A stretch of 64,000 nt of DNA from Thermococcus litoralis DSM 5473 (GTDB taxonomy: Archaea > Methanobacteriota_B > Thermococci > Thermococcales > Thermococcaceae): NCBI RefSeq assembly GCF_000246985.2, contig NC_022084.1, positions 938,187-1,002,186 on the forward strand, read 5' to 3'. Positions within the stretch are counted from its first letter, which is position 1. Each line of letters opens with the position of its first letter. The position numbers and the translations under genes are program-made. Positions 17,458 through 25,559 of the stretch are shown here, piece after piece. A model generated the notes under the pieces. It was not told the DNA's origin, ran no database searches, and was given only the letters and a program-made list of their open reading frames with translations.

Positions 17458-18483
17458 TCACCTCACATCTGTTCTCATAAAGCCAAGATAACCTGCTACA
17501 AAGCTCAGGATTAAGGGTATCACGAGGAGGACTATGTTGTTCTTAGCAAAAGACAAGCTTTCACCAATGCTGTATCTCTCTATTTCCAGCTGAGCGCCGC
17601 CCTGTTGTACAAGCTGTTTTGCCAGTTCAGGATTTCTTGCAATTTGCCTTATTCTTTCAAAAACGCCTCCTTCACTACTTGCATAGGGATTGAGAATGTA
17701 GTTTCCAATTTCCTGGAAGTTATGATACGGTGAAATACTGTTTATAGTCCTCTCAATGCCAAAGCGCTTTTGTTGCCATTCTGAGAGTTCCTGAGCATAA
17801 ATTTGCCATGCTTGAGGATTATCTTCCCTCGAGACTTGTGGCGCACTTGGAGCGTCTCCCGCCATCTGCTCTGCAATTAGAGAGGAAACTGATGGAATTA
17901 TTATCATGAACACCAGGAACAGCACTAAAGAGTACATTAGTGAATTAGCGCTGGTTTTCGAAAATGCTGAAAATGCAATTCCGATTCCAAGGAAAAGCAG
18001 CAGGTAGATGTAAGAAAACGCCATGAAGAGTAGCACTCTGAGTAGATCCTCACCGCTTATATTTGCGCCCAGTCCCCAGAGCATGCCAAGGGAGGTCAAG
18101 GTTATTACAACAACAGCCACTCCTAAGGTTAGCGCTCCTCCCAAAAACTTCCCGAGTATGACTTGGTCCTTGTAAACTGGATGACTCAGTAGAACTTTTA
18201 ACGTCCCCTGCTCTTTCTCCTTGGTTATTGCATCAAACCCAAGTGCTATTCCAAGGATTGCCCCTATTAGGATGATGTTTGTCTGAAACTGCCTAAAGAT
18301 AATGAATATTCCTGCCTCAAACTGTGCTAGTCCTTGAACATAGCTTTCGAGCCTCTCTTGATACGAATTGTATCCAACCCACAGCGAAATTAGGCTCAAA
18401 AGCAGAAGAGTGCCAAAAAGTATCAGAAACCTCTTGCTTGTTACATTGTCCTTAAACTCTTTTTCAGCAATCACGGTAAGCAT
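17458..18483 (-). CDS. ABC-2 type transporter permease
   Basis: 341 residues with about six membrane helices and a large outward loop between the first and second helix, as in NatB-like ABC-2 permeases. The N-terminal EKEFKDNVTSKRF and KEKEQGTLKVLLSHPV segments match the coupling region of this family. It sits one base from the ATPase gene at 18484 and should form the membrane channel with it. The substrate is unknown. Confidence 0.82.
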   Translation of the reverse strand: MLTVIAEKEFKDNVTSKRFLILFGTLLLLSLISLWVGYNSYQERLESYVQGLAQFEAGIFIIFRQFQTNIILIGAILGIALGFDAITKEKEQGTLKVLLSHPVYKDQVILGKFLGGALTLGVAVVVITLTSLGMLWGLGANISGEDLLRVLLFMAFSYIYLLLFLGIGIAFSAFSKTSANSLMYSLVLFLVFMIIIPSVSSLIAEQMAGDAPSAPQVSREDNPQAWQIYAQELSEWQQKRFGIERTINSISPYHNFQEIGNYILNPYASSEGGVFERIRQIARNPELAKQLVQQGGAQLEIERYSIGESLSFAKNNIVLLVIPLILSFVAGYLGFMRTDVR

Positions 18484-19398
18484 TCAAATCACCTCCTCTC
18501 CATATGCAACTTTCATGAATATTTCTTCGAGTGTTGGCTCGATCAGATGGATATCAACCACATGAAGTCCCAAAGAAAGCAAGAAGTGGAGAAGTTCCTT
18601 TCTGCAGTCATCTTTTGTGTATATTATGGCTTTATTCTCCCTTAACGGCTTTACAATCCCAAAATTCCCAAGATCTGGCAAAGGTTCTTCTGTCTCAACA
18701 AGAATCCTAATGTTGTCCTTCAGAATCATTTGCTTTAGTTCTTCCTTACTCCCCTGTGCTACGAGCTTTCCGCTCACTATTATCCCTATGTCATCACTGA
18801 GCTCATCAACTTCAGGCAAAATGTGGGAGGAAAAGAATATTGTTCTTCCTTCTTTTTTAAGTTCTTTTATGAGTTCTCTCATCTCATGTGCTCCCCTCGG
18901 GTCTAGACCGCTAGTGGGTTCATCCAGAAAAAGGATTTCTGGATCGTTTATGAGAGCTTGAGCCAAAGCTGCCCTTTGTTTCATACCTGTTGAATATTCC
19001 CCCACTCTTTTGTTTTTGGCTTCTTTAAGTCCTACAAGGTCTAGGAGTTCATTTGCCCTTTTTTCTGCTTCGTTCTTCGGAATTTTGTAGAACTTTGCAA
19101 AGAACAGCAGATTTTCCAGTGCAGTCATATGAGGATAGAGTCCATTCTCTGCCGGCAGATATCCAATAATTCTCTTTACTTCTATAGGGTTTTCCTGAAC
19201 ATCTATGCCCTTGATAAAAGCTTTTCCACTTGTGGGAGCAACTAATCCAACCAGCATCGATATTGTCGTTGTTTTTCCTGCACCATTCGGACCTAAAAAT
19301 CCATATATCCTACCCTCCCTGACCTTGAGGTCTATATGGTCAACGGCTACAAGTTCCCCATATATCTTTGTCAGTTTGTCGGTTTCTATCACATACAT
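18484..19398 (-). CDS. ABC transporter ATP-binding protein
   Basis: 304 residues. Walker A GPNGAGKTTT, signature YSTGMKQRAALAQAL, Walker B ILFLDEPTSGLDP and the H-loop FSSHILPEV are all present. The C-terminal extension (~85 residues) is typical of drug/Na-efflux ABC-2 ATPases. It is the first gene of an ATPase-permease-secreted-protein operon. The promoter has a TATA box (CTTAAGTAT, 19431-19439) with four GAAAC/GTTTC half-sites directly upstream at 19450-19484. Confidence 0.88.
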   Translation of the reverse strand: MYVIETDKLTKIYGELVAVDHIDLKVREGRIYGFLGPNGAGKTTTISMLVGLVAPTSGKAFIKGIDVQENPIEVKRIIGYLPAENGLYPHMTALENLLFFAKFYKIPKNEAEKRANELLDLVGLKEAKNKRVGEYSTGMKQRAALAQALINDPEILFLDEPTSGLDPRGAHEMRELIKELKKEGRTIFFSSHILPEVDELSDDIGIIVSGKLVAQGSKEELKQMILKDNIRILVETEEPLPDLGNFGIVKPLRENKAIIYTKDDCRKELLHFLLSLGLHVVDIHLIEPTLEEIFMKVAYGEEVI

Positions 19399-19449
19399 TA
19401 GCCATCACCGTATAAGAGCAAAAAACAAAGATACTTAAGGAACCCGAAT

Positions 19450-19484
19450 GAAACGGGATGAAACGGGACGTTTCAGAAGGTTTC
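19450..19484. promoter_or_regulatory. Operator-like array of GAAAC/GTTTC half-sites
   Basis: GAAAC at 19450 and 19460 and GTTTC at 19470 and 19480 are spaced at exactly 10 bp, one helical turn, with an internal palindrome GAAACGGGACGTTTC. The array ends about 10 bp upstream of the TATA box of the ABC operon. Similar boxes lie in two other promoters (21305-21319 and 21726-21740). The last half-site overlaps the stop codon of the winged-helix gene. Confidence 0.7.
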
Positions 19485-20349
19485 ATTTAGTATTTTCCAT
19501 TAGAAGAAGCTGGAGGACATTTTCTCCTCTTTCGTTTTTGAAAATTTTTACCAAGCCTTGTCTCTCAAGCCTATTTGATAACCTCCACATAGTAGTTTTT
19601 GGAAGTTTAAGAGCCTTTCTTATCTCTGATTGCTTTGCAACTCCTCCATTCTCAATAAGATAGCGAATCACTTCCTCTTCTTCACGTTTAAGATTGTATT
19701 TCTCCACATATTGGGAGATGTCAATCGTTTCCATATAAGATCCTCTTTTACGCCGTCTTTCTCGAAACATAAGGACAAGAACAACCGAAGCAACTAATGC
19801 AGCTAACAAAACAATGTATAAAATGTAAGATGAGGATTCTTGGGAATTGGAGTTTTTGTATACGTTGGTCAGGATGTAAGAGATGGTGTGGTTGCCTTCA
19901 GACATAAGGAGGGTGTTTTCCTCAATATTTAGAGGGATTTCGCTTAGTTCCACAATAACGGCATCTTCAGGCAGAACTACCTTAAAAGGCACATTTGTAC
20001 TCACGTTAAATGTCCACACTGGCCCCGATTTATAAGTCAAATCAGAAGTGTAATATGAGATATAAACGAGGGAGGAGTTGAAAGTGGAAACTAAAATCCC
20101 TCCGTCCATCGTTTCATAAGTTAAAACATCGTTATCCCCTATAACTGCCAAATTCTCCCAGTGCTCACCAAAGAGAGGAATAAAAACATAAGTATCGTTT
20201 GTAGAAACGCTTAACGAAACCCCTACATACCCATCCCTATACACTACAAAGGTTAATTCTGAAATTTGAGACTGAGCGACTACAAAAGGTGAAGACAACA
20301 GAAGAAAAATAAAGGCAATAAGAATCCCCCTACCTTTCATAGAGTTCAT
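19483..20349 (-). CDS. Membrane-anchored protein with C-terminal winged helix (putative regulator)
   Basis: 288 residues. A signal peptide/anchor, an outside beta-rich region (to about 165), a membrane helix (YILYIVLLAALVASVVLVL) and a cytoplasmic winged helix (EEEEVIRYLIENGGVAKQSE, then KLPKTTMWRLSNRLERQGLV). This layout suggests a one-component sensor that controls genes nearby. It overlaps the upstream gene by four bases. It is the best candidate to bind the GAAAC boxes, but this is inference from position. Confidence 0.65.
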   Translation of the reverse strand: MNSMKGRGILIAFIFLLLSSPFVVAQSQISELTFVVYRDGYVGVSLSVSTNDTYVFIPLFGEHWENLAVIGDNDVLTYETMDGGILVSTFNSSLVYISYYTSDLTYKSGPVWTFNVSTNVPFKVVLPEDAVIVELSEIPLNIEENTLLMSEGNHTISYILTNVYKNSNSQESSSYILYIVLLAALVASVVLVLMFRERRRKRGSYMETIDISQYVEKYNLKREEEEVIRYLIENGGVAKQSEIRKALKLPKTTMWRLSNRLERQGLVKIFKNERGENVLQLLLMENTK

Positions 20350-21248
20350 CCCTCCATAGATTTTAGCAGTGTTATTATTTCTCTTCTCATTTCAAAGAAC
20401 AATGCCTGATTTCTCTTAATAGCTTCAACTGCTTCTTCCCATCTTTTCTCTGCTGCAAGCTCTTTAATTTTTAAATATGACGTATTTGCCAGGTTGAATA
20501 GATATTCCGCCCGAGAAGTATCTAGTCCCCGTCTTTTGGCTTCCTGAATTGTTTTGTTTCCAATTTCCAGAAGTTGTGAGTATCTTTCAAGAACCAAAGG
20601 GACAAAGTCCTCTGCTCTGGCTTTTAATAGCTCGTCTAAAGTCTTTCTTAACTCATTATCGAGTTGTATTCTTTTTTCCACAGCATACTGCCAGTCTTCA
20701 GAGAGTTTTTCCCAACGTTCAAATTCAATATCCTCAAGAACTATTGTGTAGGCTTTTACTGTCTCATTATACAGGGCTTCCAGTTTACTCACATCAATTC
20801 CACTTTCCTTTCCAATTTGAATTACATTTTTAACAGACAAAAAATACAACGTATCTCTGTTTATAATATCCCTGAGCCTCACCACATCAACATGCAGGGG
20901 CTCTTCTTGTTCTTGAAAAGTTCTTTTTTCCAGAATTTTTTTATAGTACTCCATCGCTTTAAGAGAATACCTAATCGAGTTGTTGTAATCCCCAAGCTCA
21001 TACATTTTTAAGGCTTCCTCGTGAAAATGTTCAGCTACTTGATAATCTCTTATTTCTTCAGGGCTTAAAAGCGGGCCGTTTTGAGACACGAGGGTATTCA
21101 AAGTTTCAAGCTGATCAATCAAAACTTTTGACATATGTTCAATTGAAGTTTCGGATGTTTCGTGATGTCCAAAGTCATCAAATATTAAACTAACCCCAAC
21201 AAGAACAAGGAGCATTAACCCAAAAATGAGCATTATTCTCCTCCGCAT
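20346..21248 (-). CDS. Membrane-anchored helical extracytoplasmic protein
   Basis: 300 residues: one N-terminal helix (IMLIFGLMLLVLVGVSLIF), then a mostly alpha-helical region with repeat-like segments (YSLKAMEYYKKIL, YLFNLANTSYLKI) resembling TPR-like pairs. It is co-transcribed with the winged-helix membrane protein (ATGA overlap), so it may be the sensory partner. A GGGGGTAACT ribosome site precedes ATG 21248. No family was recognised. Confidence 0.55.
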   Translation of the reverse strand: MRRRIMLIFGLMLLVLVGVSLIFDDFGHHETSETSIEHMSKVLIDQLETLNTLVSQNGPLLSPEEIRDYQVAEHFHEEALKMYELGDYNNSIRYSLKAMEYYKKILEKRTFQEQEEPLHVDVVRLRDIINRDTLYFLSVKNVIQIGKESGIDVSKLEALYNETVKAYTIVLEDIEFERWEKLSEDWQYAVEKRIQLDNELRKTLDELLKARAEDFVPLVLERYSQLLEIGNKTIQEAKRRGLDTSRAEYLFNLANTSYLKIKELAAEKRWEEAVEAIKRNQALFFEMRREIITLLKSMEG

Positions 21249-21304
21249 AGTTACCCCCAGGTACTTAGTTATTTAACTTTAAAAAGAACTCTATACAAAT
21301 TACC

Positions 21305-21319
21305 GTTTCATGGCGTTCC
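21305..21319. promoter_or_regulatory. GTTTC/GTTCC operator-like pair upstream of the regulator operon
   Basis: GTTTC at 21305 and the one-mismatch GTTCC at 21315 keep the 10 bp spacing of the array at 19450. The TATA-like CTTTTTAAAG of the gene starting at 21248 lies about 20 bp downstream in the direction of transcription. It may allow autoregulation. Confidence 0.5.
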
Positions 21320-21414
21320 ATTTTTTATACAATCCCCTAAAAATCACAAAATGTGGCGACTCAAATAAAAAATGAACTTATAGACATTTTGAAGGAACCA
21401 AAACTCTCAAATTG

Positions 21415-21702
21415 TCATGATTCCGTTTCCAAGATGGTCCATCTTTGATTAGAAGACAAATCAACAAGGTAAAATACTGCACGATTGTTAAGAACCTCCA
21501 ACTTTACTACGCCCCTAAATTTACCCTTCAGAATCTCTTTGTTCAACCATTGAGGGATTTTTTGTTGTTCAATTTTTAACAGAGTTCCTTTCACATATAA
21601 ACCTATGAGCTTCTGTTCTTGAAGCAGGTATCCTTTTATTGGCAACACTTCCTCTCGTATCTTTTTATCTACCACCACCTTCACCGATAATATAATCAGC
21701 AC
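21415..21702 (-). CDS. Conserved small protein in the GAAAC regulon
   Basis: Up to 95 residues, mixed alpha/beta (VVVDKKIREEVLPIKGYLL, KFRGVVKLEVLNNRAVFYLV). No family was recognised. A TATA-like CCTAAAAAATCC overlaps the first codons of the longest frame, so translation probably begins at one of the later GTG codons (21681-21669). The promoter contains the palindrome GAAACTTCCCGTTTC, which links it to the neighbouring ABC/regulator operons. Confidence 0.5.
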   Translation of the reverse strand: MLIILSVKVVVDKKIREEVLPIKGYLLQEQKLIGLYVKGTLLKIEQQKIPQWLNKEILKGKFRGVVKLEVLNNRAVFYLVDLSSNQRWTILETES

Positions 21703-21725
21703 AAGGATTTTTTAGGAACTCGATT

Positions 21726-21740
21726 GAAACTTCCCGTTTC
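21726..21740. promoter_or_regulatory. GAAAC-N5-GTTTC palindrome
   Basis: GAAACTTCCCGTTTC shares 14 of 15 bases with the reverse complement of the inner palindrome at 19460-19474 (GAAACGTCCCGTTTC). It sits 9 bp upstream of the TATA-like box of the gene at 21415, the same placement as in the ABC operon promoter. It overlaps the last codon of the interrupted membrane gene. Confidence 0.65.
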
Positions 21741-22165
21741 AAGTTTTCATTTTTAAAACCAGTATAAACCCAACCAGTGCACTCAAATACCAAGGAAGAA
21801 CGAAGAGTGTTAATCCCAATGAAGTTCCGCTTAAAGCGGCATAAGGCAACTCAAAAAGGAGTGCTACAATGAAATAAGCAAAGAGAAGTTTTACTTTTTT
21901 CTTTTGAAAGCCTCGCCCTTCAGGGCGGGGAGGAGGTCAGAGGAAAGACTCCCTTCCGCAGTATCATTATGAGATAAACTTCCAGAGCACCCATGAGGAG
22001 GATGTAGCCGGGAATGGTGAACCTCGGCAGGGGTAGCTTCATGAGAAGGGGAGCGTTGTAAAAGAGCACTATTCCAAGAATATCCATAGCTGAGATGAAT
22101 CGAAAGACGAGCCTGAACATTAGTAAGAAGGAGAACCAGGTTTTATCCCGACTCATAGGGTACAC
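21739..22165 (-). pseudogene. Small membrane protein gene interrupted by a mini-element
   Basis: The first 75 codons (22165-21941; MYPMSRDKTWFSFLLMFRL...) run into the mini-element, which brings an in-frame stop. On the far side the frame continues from 21894 with VKLLFAYFIVALLFELPYAA to a stop at 21739. Joining 21941 to 21894 keeps the frame exactly and gives a hydrophobic protein of about 126 residues, similar in size to its neighbour at 22143. It is therefore a clean insertion. Function unknown. Confidence 0.75.
21895..21940 (+). mobile_element. TTAC-associated 46 bp mini-element
   Basis: It follows TTAC (21891-21894) and consists of TTTTTTCTTTTGAAAG, a hairpin with arms CCTCGCCC and GGGCGGGG around TTCA, then AGGAGGTCAG. 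The interrupted membrane gene provides the exact boundaries, since removal of 21895-21940 restores its frame. There is no target duplication, as in IS200/IS605 insertion. Confidence 0.8.
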
Positions 22166-22514
22166 CTCCAGAGTCCTTTCCCAAAAACCAGAGGATTATA
22201 CTCCCTCCAATCCCTATCAAAGGCAGAGAGTAAAGAGCCTTGAAACCGATATTGATATCCAACAGGAGAAGGAGAATAAAACATAGCAGAGATGCAGGGA
22301 TTCCCCTATTCTCATTCAAAAAAAGTTCCAAAAAAAGTTCATAGACGCTGTAAAAGGGGAGCACCGCAGAAACCAAGAATAACATTGTCTGCCGGAGGGA
22401 AAGATACATAAGGAGAGGAAAAATCATCCAGATAACCACAACATGAAAAAGGAGAAGTAAAGATAAAAGAATCTTTAAGGGGTTCTCAGCCCCATGGGAA
22501 ATACCTCCATACAT
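22143..22514 (-). CDS. Small polytopic membrane protein
   Basis: 123 residues with about four hydrophobic segments (LLSLLLLFHVVVIWMIF, SLLCFILLLLLDINIGF, LPLIGIGGSIILWFL). It overlaps the interrupted gene downstream by 23 bases, so they probably formed an operon. No family recognised. A G-rich site (GTGGGGGA) directly precedes the first ATG. Confidence 0.5.
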   Translation of the reverse strand: MYGGISHGAENPLKILLSLLLLFHVVVIWMIFPLLMYLSLRQTMLFLVSAVLPFYSVYELFLELFLNENRGIPASLLCFILLLLLDINIGFKALYSLPLIGIGGSIILWFLGKDSGGVPYESG

Positions 22515-22553
22515 TCCCCCACAGAGGGGTTTGAATCGTATAGCATAGCTACC

Positions 22554-22910
22554 TCACCTCTTATCTTTGGTTCTCCAATGTGTATCCCAAATTCCAAAAA
22601 TAGCGGCCAAAAAACTCACCATCACAATCACACGGCTCCAAAGCACCCAACCCCATGAAAGAACGAGTGCAATTCCAAAAAACATGCAGGAGACAATGTA
22701 GAATTTGCGCCAGTTGTGGTTAAGAAATTCAATGAACGCCAATATGGTCAAGCCCCACAACGCGAAAACTATCAGAACGCACGGGAGATTAAAAAATCGG
22801 GTGGCTATGAGAATGCAGGATGCATCTGGCAAGATTCCAACTGATGCAATGAAGGCAACAAAAACCATGGAAAATAGAAGAAACGGCAAAGCGGTCTGCC
22901 TTAGGTCCAC
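22554..22910 (-). CDS. Small polytopic membrane protein
   Basis: 118 residues with four hydrophobic stretches (LPFLLFSMVFVAFIASVGIL, VLIVFALWGLTILAFIEFL, FYIVSCMFFGIALVLSWGW, VIVMVSFLAAIFGIW) and a short charged tail. It overlaps the upstream gene by ten bases. It belongs to a run of small membrane genes read in the same direction; function unknown. Confidence 0.5.
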   Translation of the reverse strand: MDLRQTALPFLLFSMVFVAFIASVGILPDASCILIATRFFNLPCVLIVFALWGLTILAFIEFLNHNWRKFYIVSCMFFGIALVLSWGWVLWSRVIVMVSFLAAIFGIWDTHWRTKDKR

Positions 22911-23910
22911 GAAGTGTACCCCCAGTTTTTATCCATGTCCGGGTTTGAATCTACAGTGTCCATCAGGTGATCCCATACGTTGCTGACATAAATCTCTACA
23001 GAGCTACTGTAGGGACGTTCTCCAGTTTCGTGTTGCGGCCACATTTGCATTGCATAAGTTTGTTCCACACATACTCCGTTAGCACATATATTGCTCCATG
23101 TGCCGGCAAACTTTATAGTGCCTCCCTCAACAGTAATGCTCTCTATGTCCTCACACCCATAAGTATCATCTCTCCCATGATATAAAATATGACACCGTGT
23201 CCAGTCATAAGATGCATCAATTGCTGGATCAGGATGATCTTCATCATAAAAGTGGATCTCATAGGTCACTTTTGTAGAGGTATACATGACAACTATTTCG
23301 GATATCCCATTATGTCCATCCACATCATAACACTGTCCTAGCGAATCACGTCCTTTACCCCCATCTATATCCACACGCACCTGCACCCACCAGTGGATTG
23401 GATAGGGAATCGAGGAGCTCATTGGAGCGTAGTAATAGTCATAGATTTTGCCATCGAAATTGACTGTGGCAACCTTAATTGGCTTCACCACAAAGGTCTT
23501 CGCGTTCTTAGGATAAAAACTCTTCTGATAGAGATGGAGACGTAATCACTGACGAGGAGACGCTTGAGGCTCTCTTTCTGCTCAGGTGTGAGATTCTTGG
23601 CATACCGAGCAATCTCGGCATCAAGTTGCCTGTCAAACTTCTTCAAAACGAGGTCGGTGAGTTCCTCCACAAAATGCGGATCGTTGATAGTCCCCTTGGT
23701 ATGTGCTATATCAATCTGACCCTTGACAAAAAGACCAATGGCCGTCCAGCTGTCCACGTCGGCCTGAGGTCGAGCGCTAACAAGCTCTGAAAAAACAAAA
23801 ATCAAAACCAACACTCCAGCCAAGAGTCCACCCGCTTCAAGGATATCACCATTAGGCATTAGTCGTATATATAGTTTTCTATTTTCAGTAGTGTGAATTG
23901 AAAAATCCAA
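22901..23910 (-). pseudogene. Membrane-anchored exported protein, probably frameshifted
   Basis: The first frame (23910-23485) has an anchor (GGLLAGVLVLIFVFSELV), then a helical region ending ...RLLVSDYVSI before going off-pattern. A second frame (entering near 23530) reads LYQKSFYPKNAKTFVVKPIK and continues through a beta-rich domain with four cysteines (GQCYDVDG, DWTRCHILYH, YGCEDIES, NICANGVC) to 22901. One inserted base near 23530-23545 joins them into about 336 residues. Unlike the glycan-locus shifts this is not at a long homopolymer. Two separate genes remain possible. Confidence 0.5.
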
Positions 23911-24010
23911 GATAGAAAATAAAGGGATTTTAGCTCCAGCTAATCAGGTCGTCAGGTTAAAATTCAAAATCTACTCGATACTCAGCAAACACTGCAGGAT
24001 TTTTTAAGCG

Positions 24011-24568
24011 TCACCCAAGTAAAGCAAGCCACAAATCTCCTTTTTCGACATGCATGAAGATAAAGGTTAACGTATCTCCGTTTGGGAGTTTTATGGATTT
24101 GGAACTAACCACGACACAGAACGAATCCAGCTGGAATGGGACATACCAGTAGGTGAAAGAACTTATCATTGCACTCCCTTTGTAAATTTTGAAGTCAATT
24201 TCATGTCCCCCGGTTGTTGTGAGGTTCTTTAGTTGCTCCCAGATAATTTTGTACTCCCCACTGTTCGCCTCTCCAGAAAAACTAACGTTCCAGATGCCCA
24301 GAACAGTGTATCTGTATATCTTGCCGCCCAGCTTGAGGGTTGTTCCATTTAGGACGGTCATGTTCAAATACTCTGGCTCGCTCCAAGGGGCTAAAGGCTT
24401 CTTTAAAGTTGTGTTGCATTCTTTAATGTTTTTCTTAGCCTCAGTGAGAAACGCCGTGACTTCCTGAGCCGGTTCCGGATGAGAGGAATGGCCTGTCGAA
24501 GCCCGGTTTATGCATAGAGACGAAAAAACCACCAAAGAAATTAAAAAAATTGAGAGAAATGCTTTCAT
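24011..24568 (-). CDS. Lipoprotein-like secreted protein
   Basis: About 185 residues. The N-terminus MKAFLSIFLISLVVFSSLC ends in a lipobox-like cysteine near residue 19, as in Thermococcales surface lipoproteins. The rest is beta-rich with several N-x-S/T sites. A GGTAGTGAG ribosome site points to ATG 24568. It lies in an operon of secreted proteins; no family recognised. Confidence 0.6.
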   Translation of the reverse strand: MKAFLSIFLISLVVFSSLCINRASTGHSSHPEPAQEVTAFLTEAKKNIKECNTTLKKPLAPWSEPEYLNMTVLNGTTLKLGGKIYRYTVLGIWNVSFSGEANSGEYKIIWEQLKNLTTTGGHEIDFKIYKGSAMISSFTYWYVPFQLDSFCVVVSSKSIKLPNGDTLTFIFMHVEKGDLWLALLG

Positions 24569-24581
24569 TCTCACTACCCCT

Positions 24582-25559
24582 TTAGTTGTCCTTTACTTGG
24601 TGCAACTTTTTTAGAACCAACGGCATGATCATTAAGAGAAGCAAAGTGCCGATACCACATATCTCCTTCTTATTTTTTTCTGTTTGAGCTTGGCTGGGAT
24701 TACACTCCGGAAGTTCTTGCATATCCGTGCTCATGTCAAGATGTCTTAGATTCTCTCCATCATAGAAGAATACAAGTGGCAACTCCGAAAGGAAACTGCC
24801 TTTCTCAGCCCTAATCTCGCCAGGATAGTAGATGAGAATCCCTCCATCAACGGGCAGTGCATATAGGGCAGAGAGGGCTTTGGAAAGCTCCTTGCCCTCA
24901 AAAAAGTCTGAGAAATGCCTTTCAAACTCGAAAACGGGAATTTTGTAGTTTGAGTTCGGAAAAGTTACGAAGCCGTCATGAATTTCTCCTCTGATACCCT
25001 CCAGACTCCTCCTATTCTCCGCGAAGAAGTAGTCCAAAACGGGGCTTTCCGTGCAGTTGGACACCACCGTGCCGTTCTGAAGCTCCACTCTCGTGCAGTT
25101 CCACGCCAAGTCAGCACATCCCTCAAAGCGGTAAACCCTCGTCTCGGTCTTCTGGGCGGTAATCGTAAAGTTCCGGGCTTCACCGTTGATAATCAATGTA
25201 ATATTTTTGTAGGGAATAATTTCCTCCCTGCGCTGCAGAATATAAAAAGTCCCATTAATCTCAGCCATTATTGAAGGCTCGCCTAGTAGGAGATTGCTTC
25301 TTCCCAAAAAGAGCAGGTTGCTTCCATTGAAAAGATAGTAGAGGTCGTATTCCCCATAGGGCATGTTACGCCTAAGTGTCTCCTCCCCCGCAACCCTCTC
25401 GCATATCCATTCAGAATGGTGCACAATAATAAATGCATACCCATTGCCTGGCAGGATTGAGGTTATCGAATATGTTTCGTAAGGTTCACAGGTCTCACCG
25501 GAAACTAAGGGTAGAACAAGCAGCAAGACTAAAAACGAGATTCTGAAATGGTTATACAT
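24582..25559 (-). CDS. Secreted protein with CGP-CTERM-like anchor
   Basis: About 325 residues. Signal peptide ISFLVLLLVLPLVSGETC; a large beta-rich outward domain with N-glycosylation sites; and a C-terminus of polar linker, ICGIG, a hydrophobic stretch and KK, which resembles the CGP-CTERM sorting signal of Thermococcales, here with CGI in place of CGP. ATG 25559 follows a GGGGATAATT site and overlaps the stop of the DUF4855-like gene. Anchoring at the cell surface is inferred. Confidence 0.6.
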   Translation of the reverse strand: MYNHFRISFLVLLLVLPLVSGETCEPYETYSITSILPGNGYAFIIVHHSEWICERVAGEETLRRNMPYGEYDLYYLFNGSNLLFLGRSNLLLGEPSIMAEINGTFYILQRREEIIPYKNITLIINGEARNFTITAQKTETRVYRFEGCADLAWNCTRVELQNGTVVSNCTESPVLDYFFAENRRSLEGIRGEIHDGFVTFPNSNYKIPVFEFERHFSDFFEGKELSKALSALYALPVDGGILIYYPGEIRAEKGSFLSELPLVFFYDGENLRHLDMSTDMQELPECNPSQAQTEKNKKEICGIGTLLLLMIMPLVLKKLHQVKDN

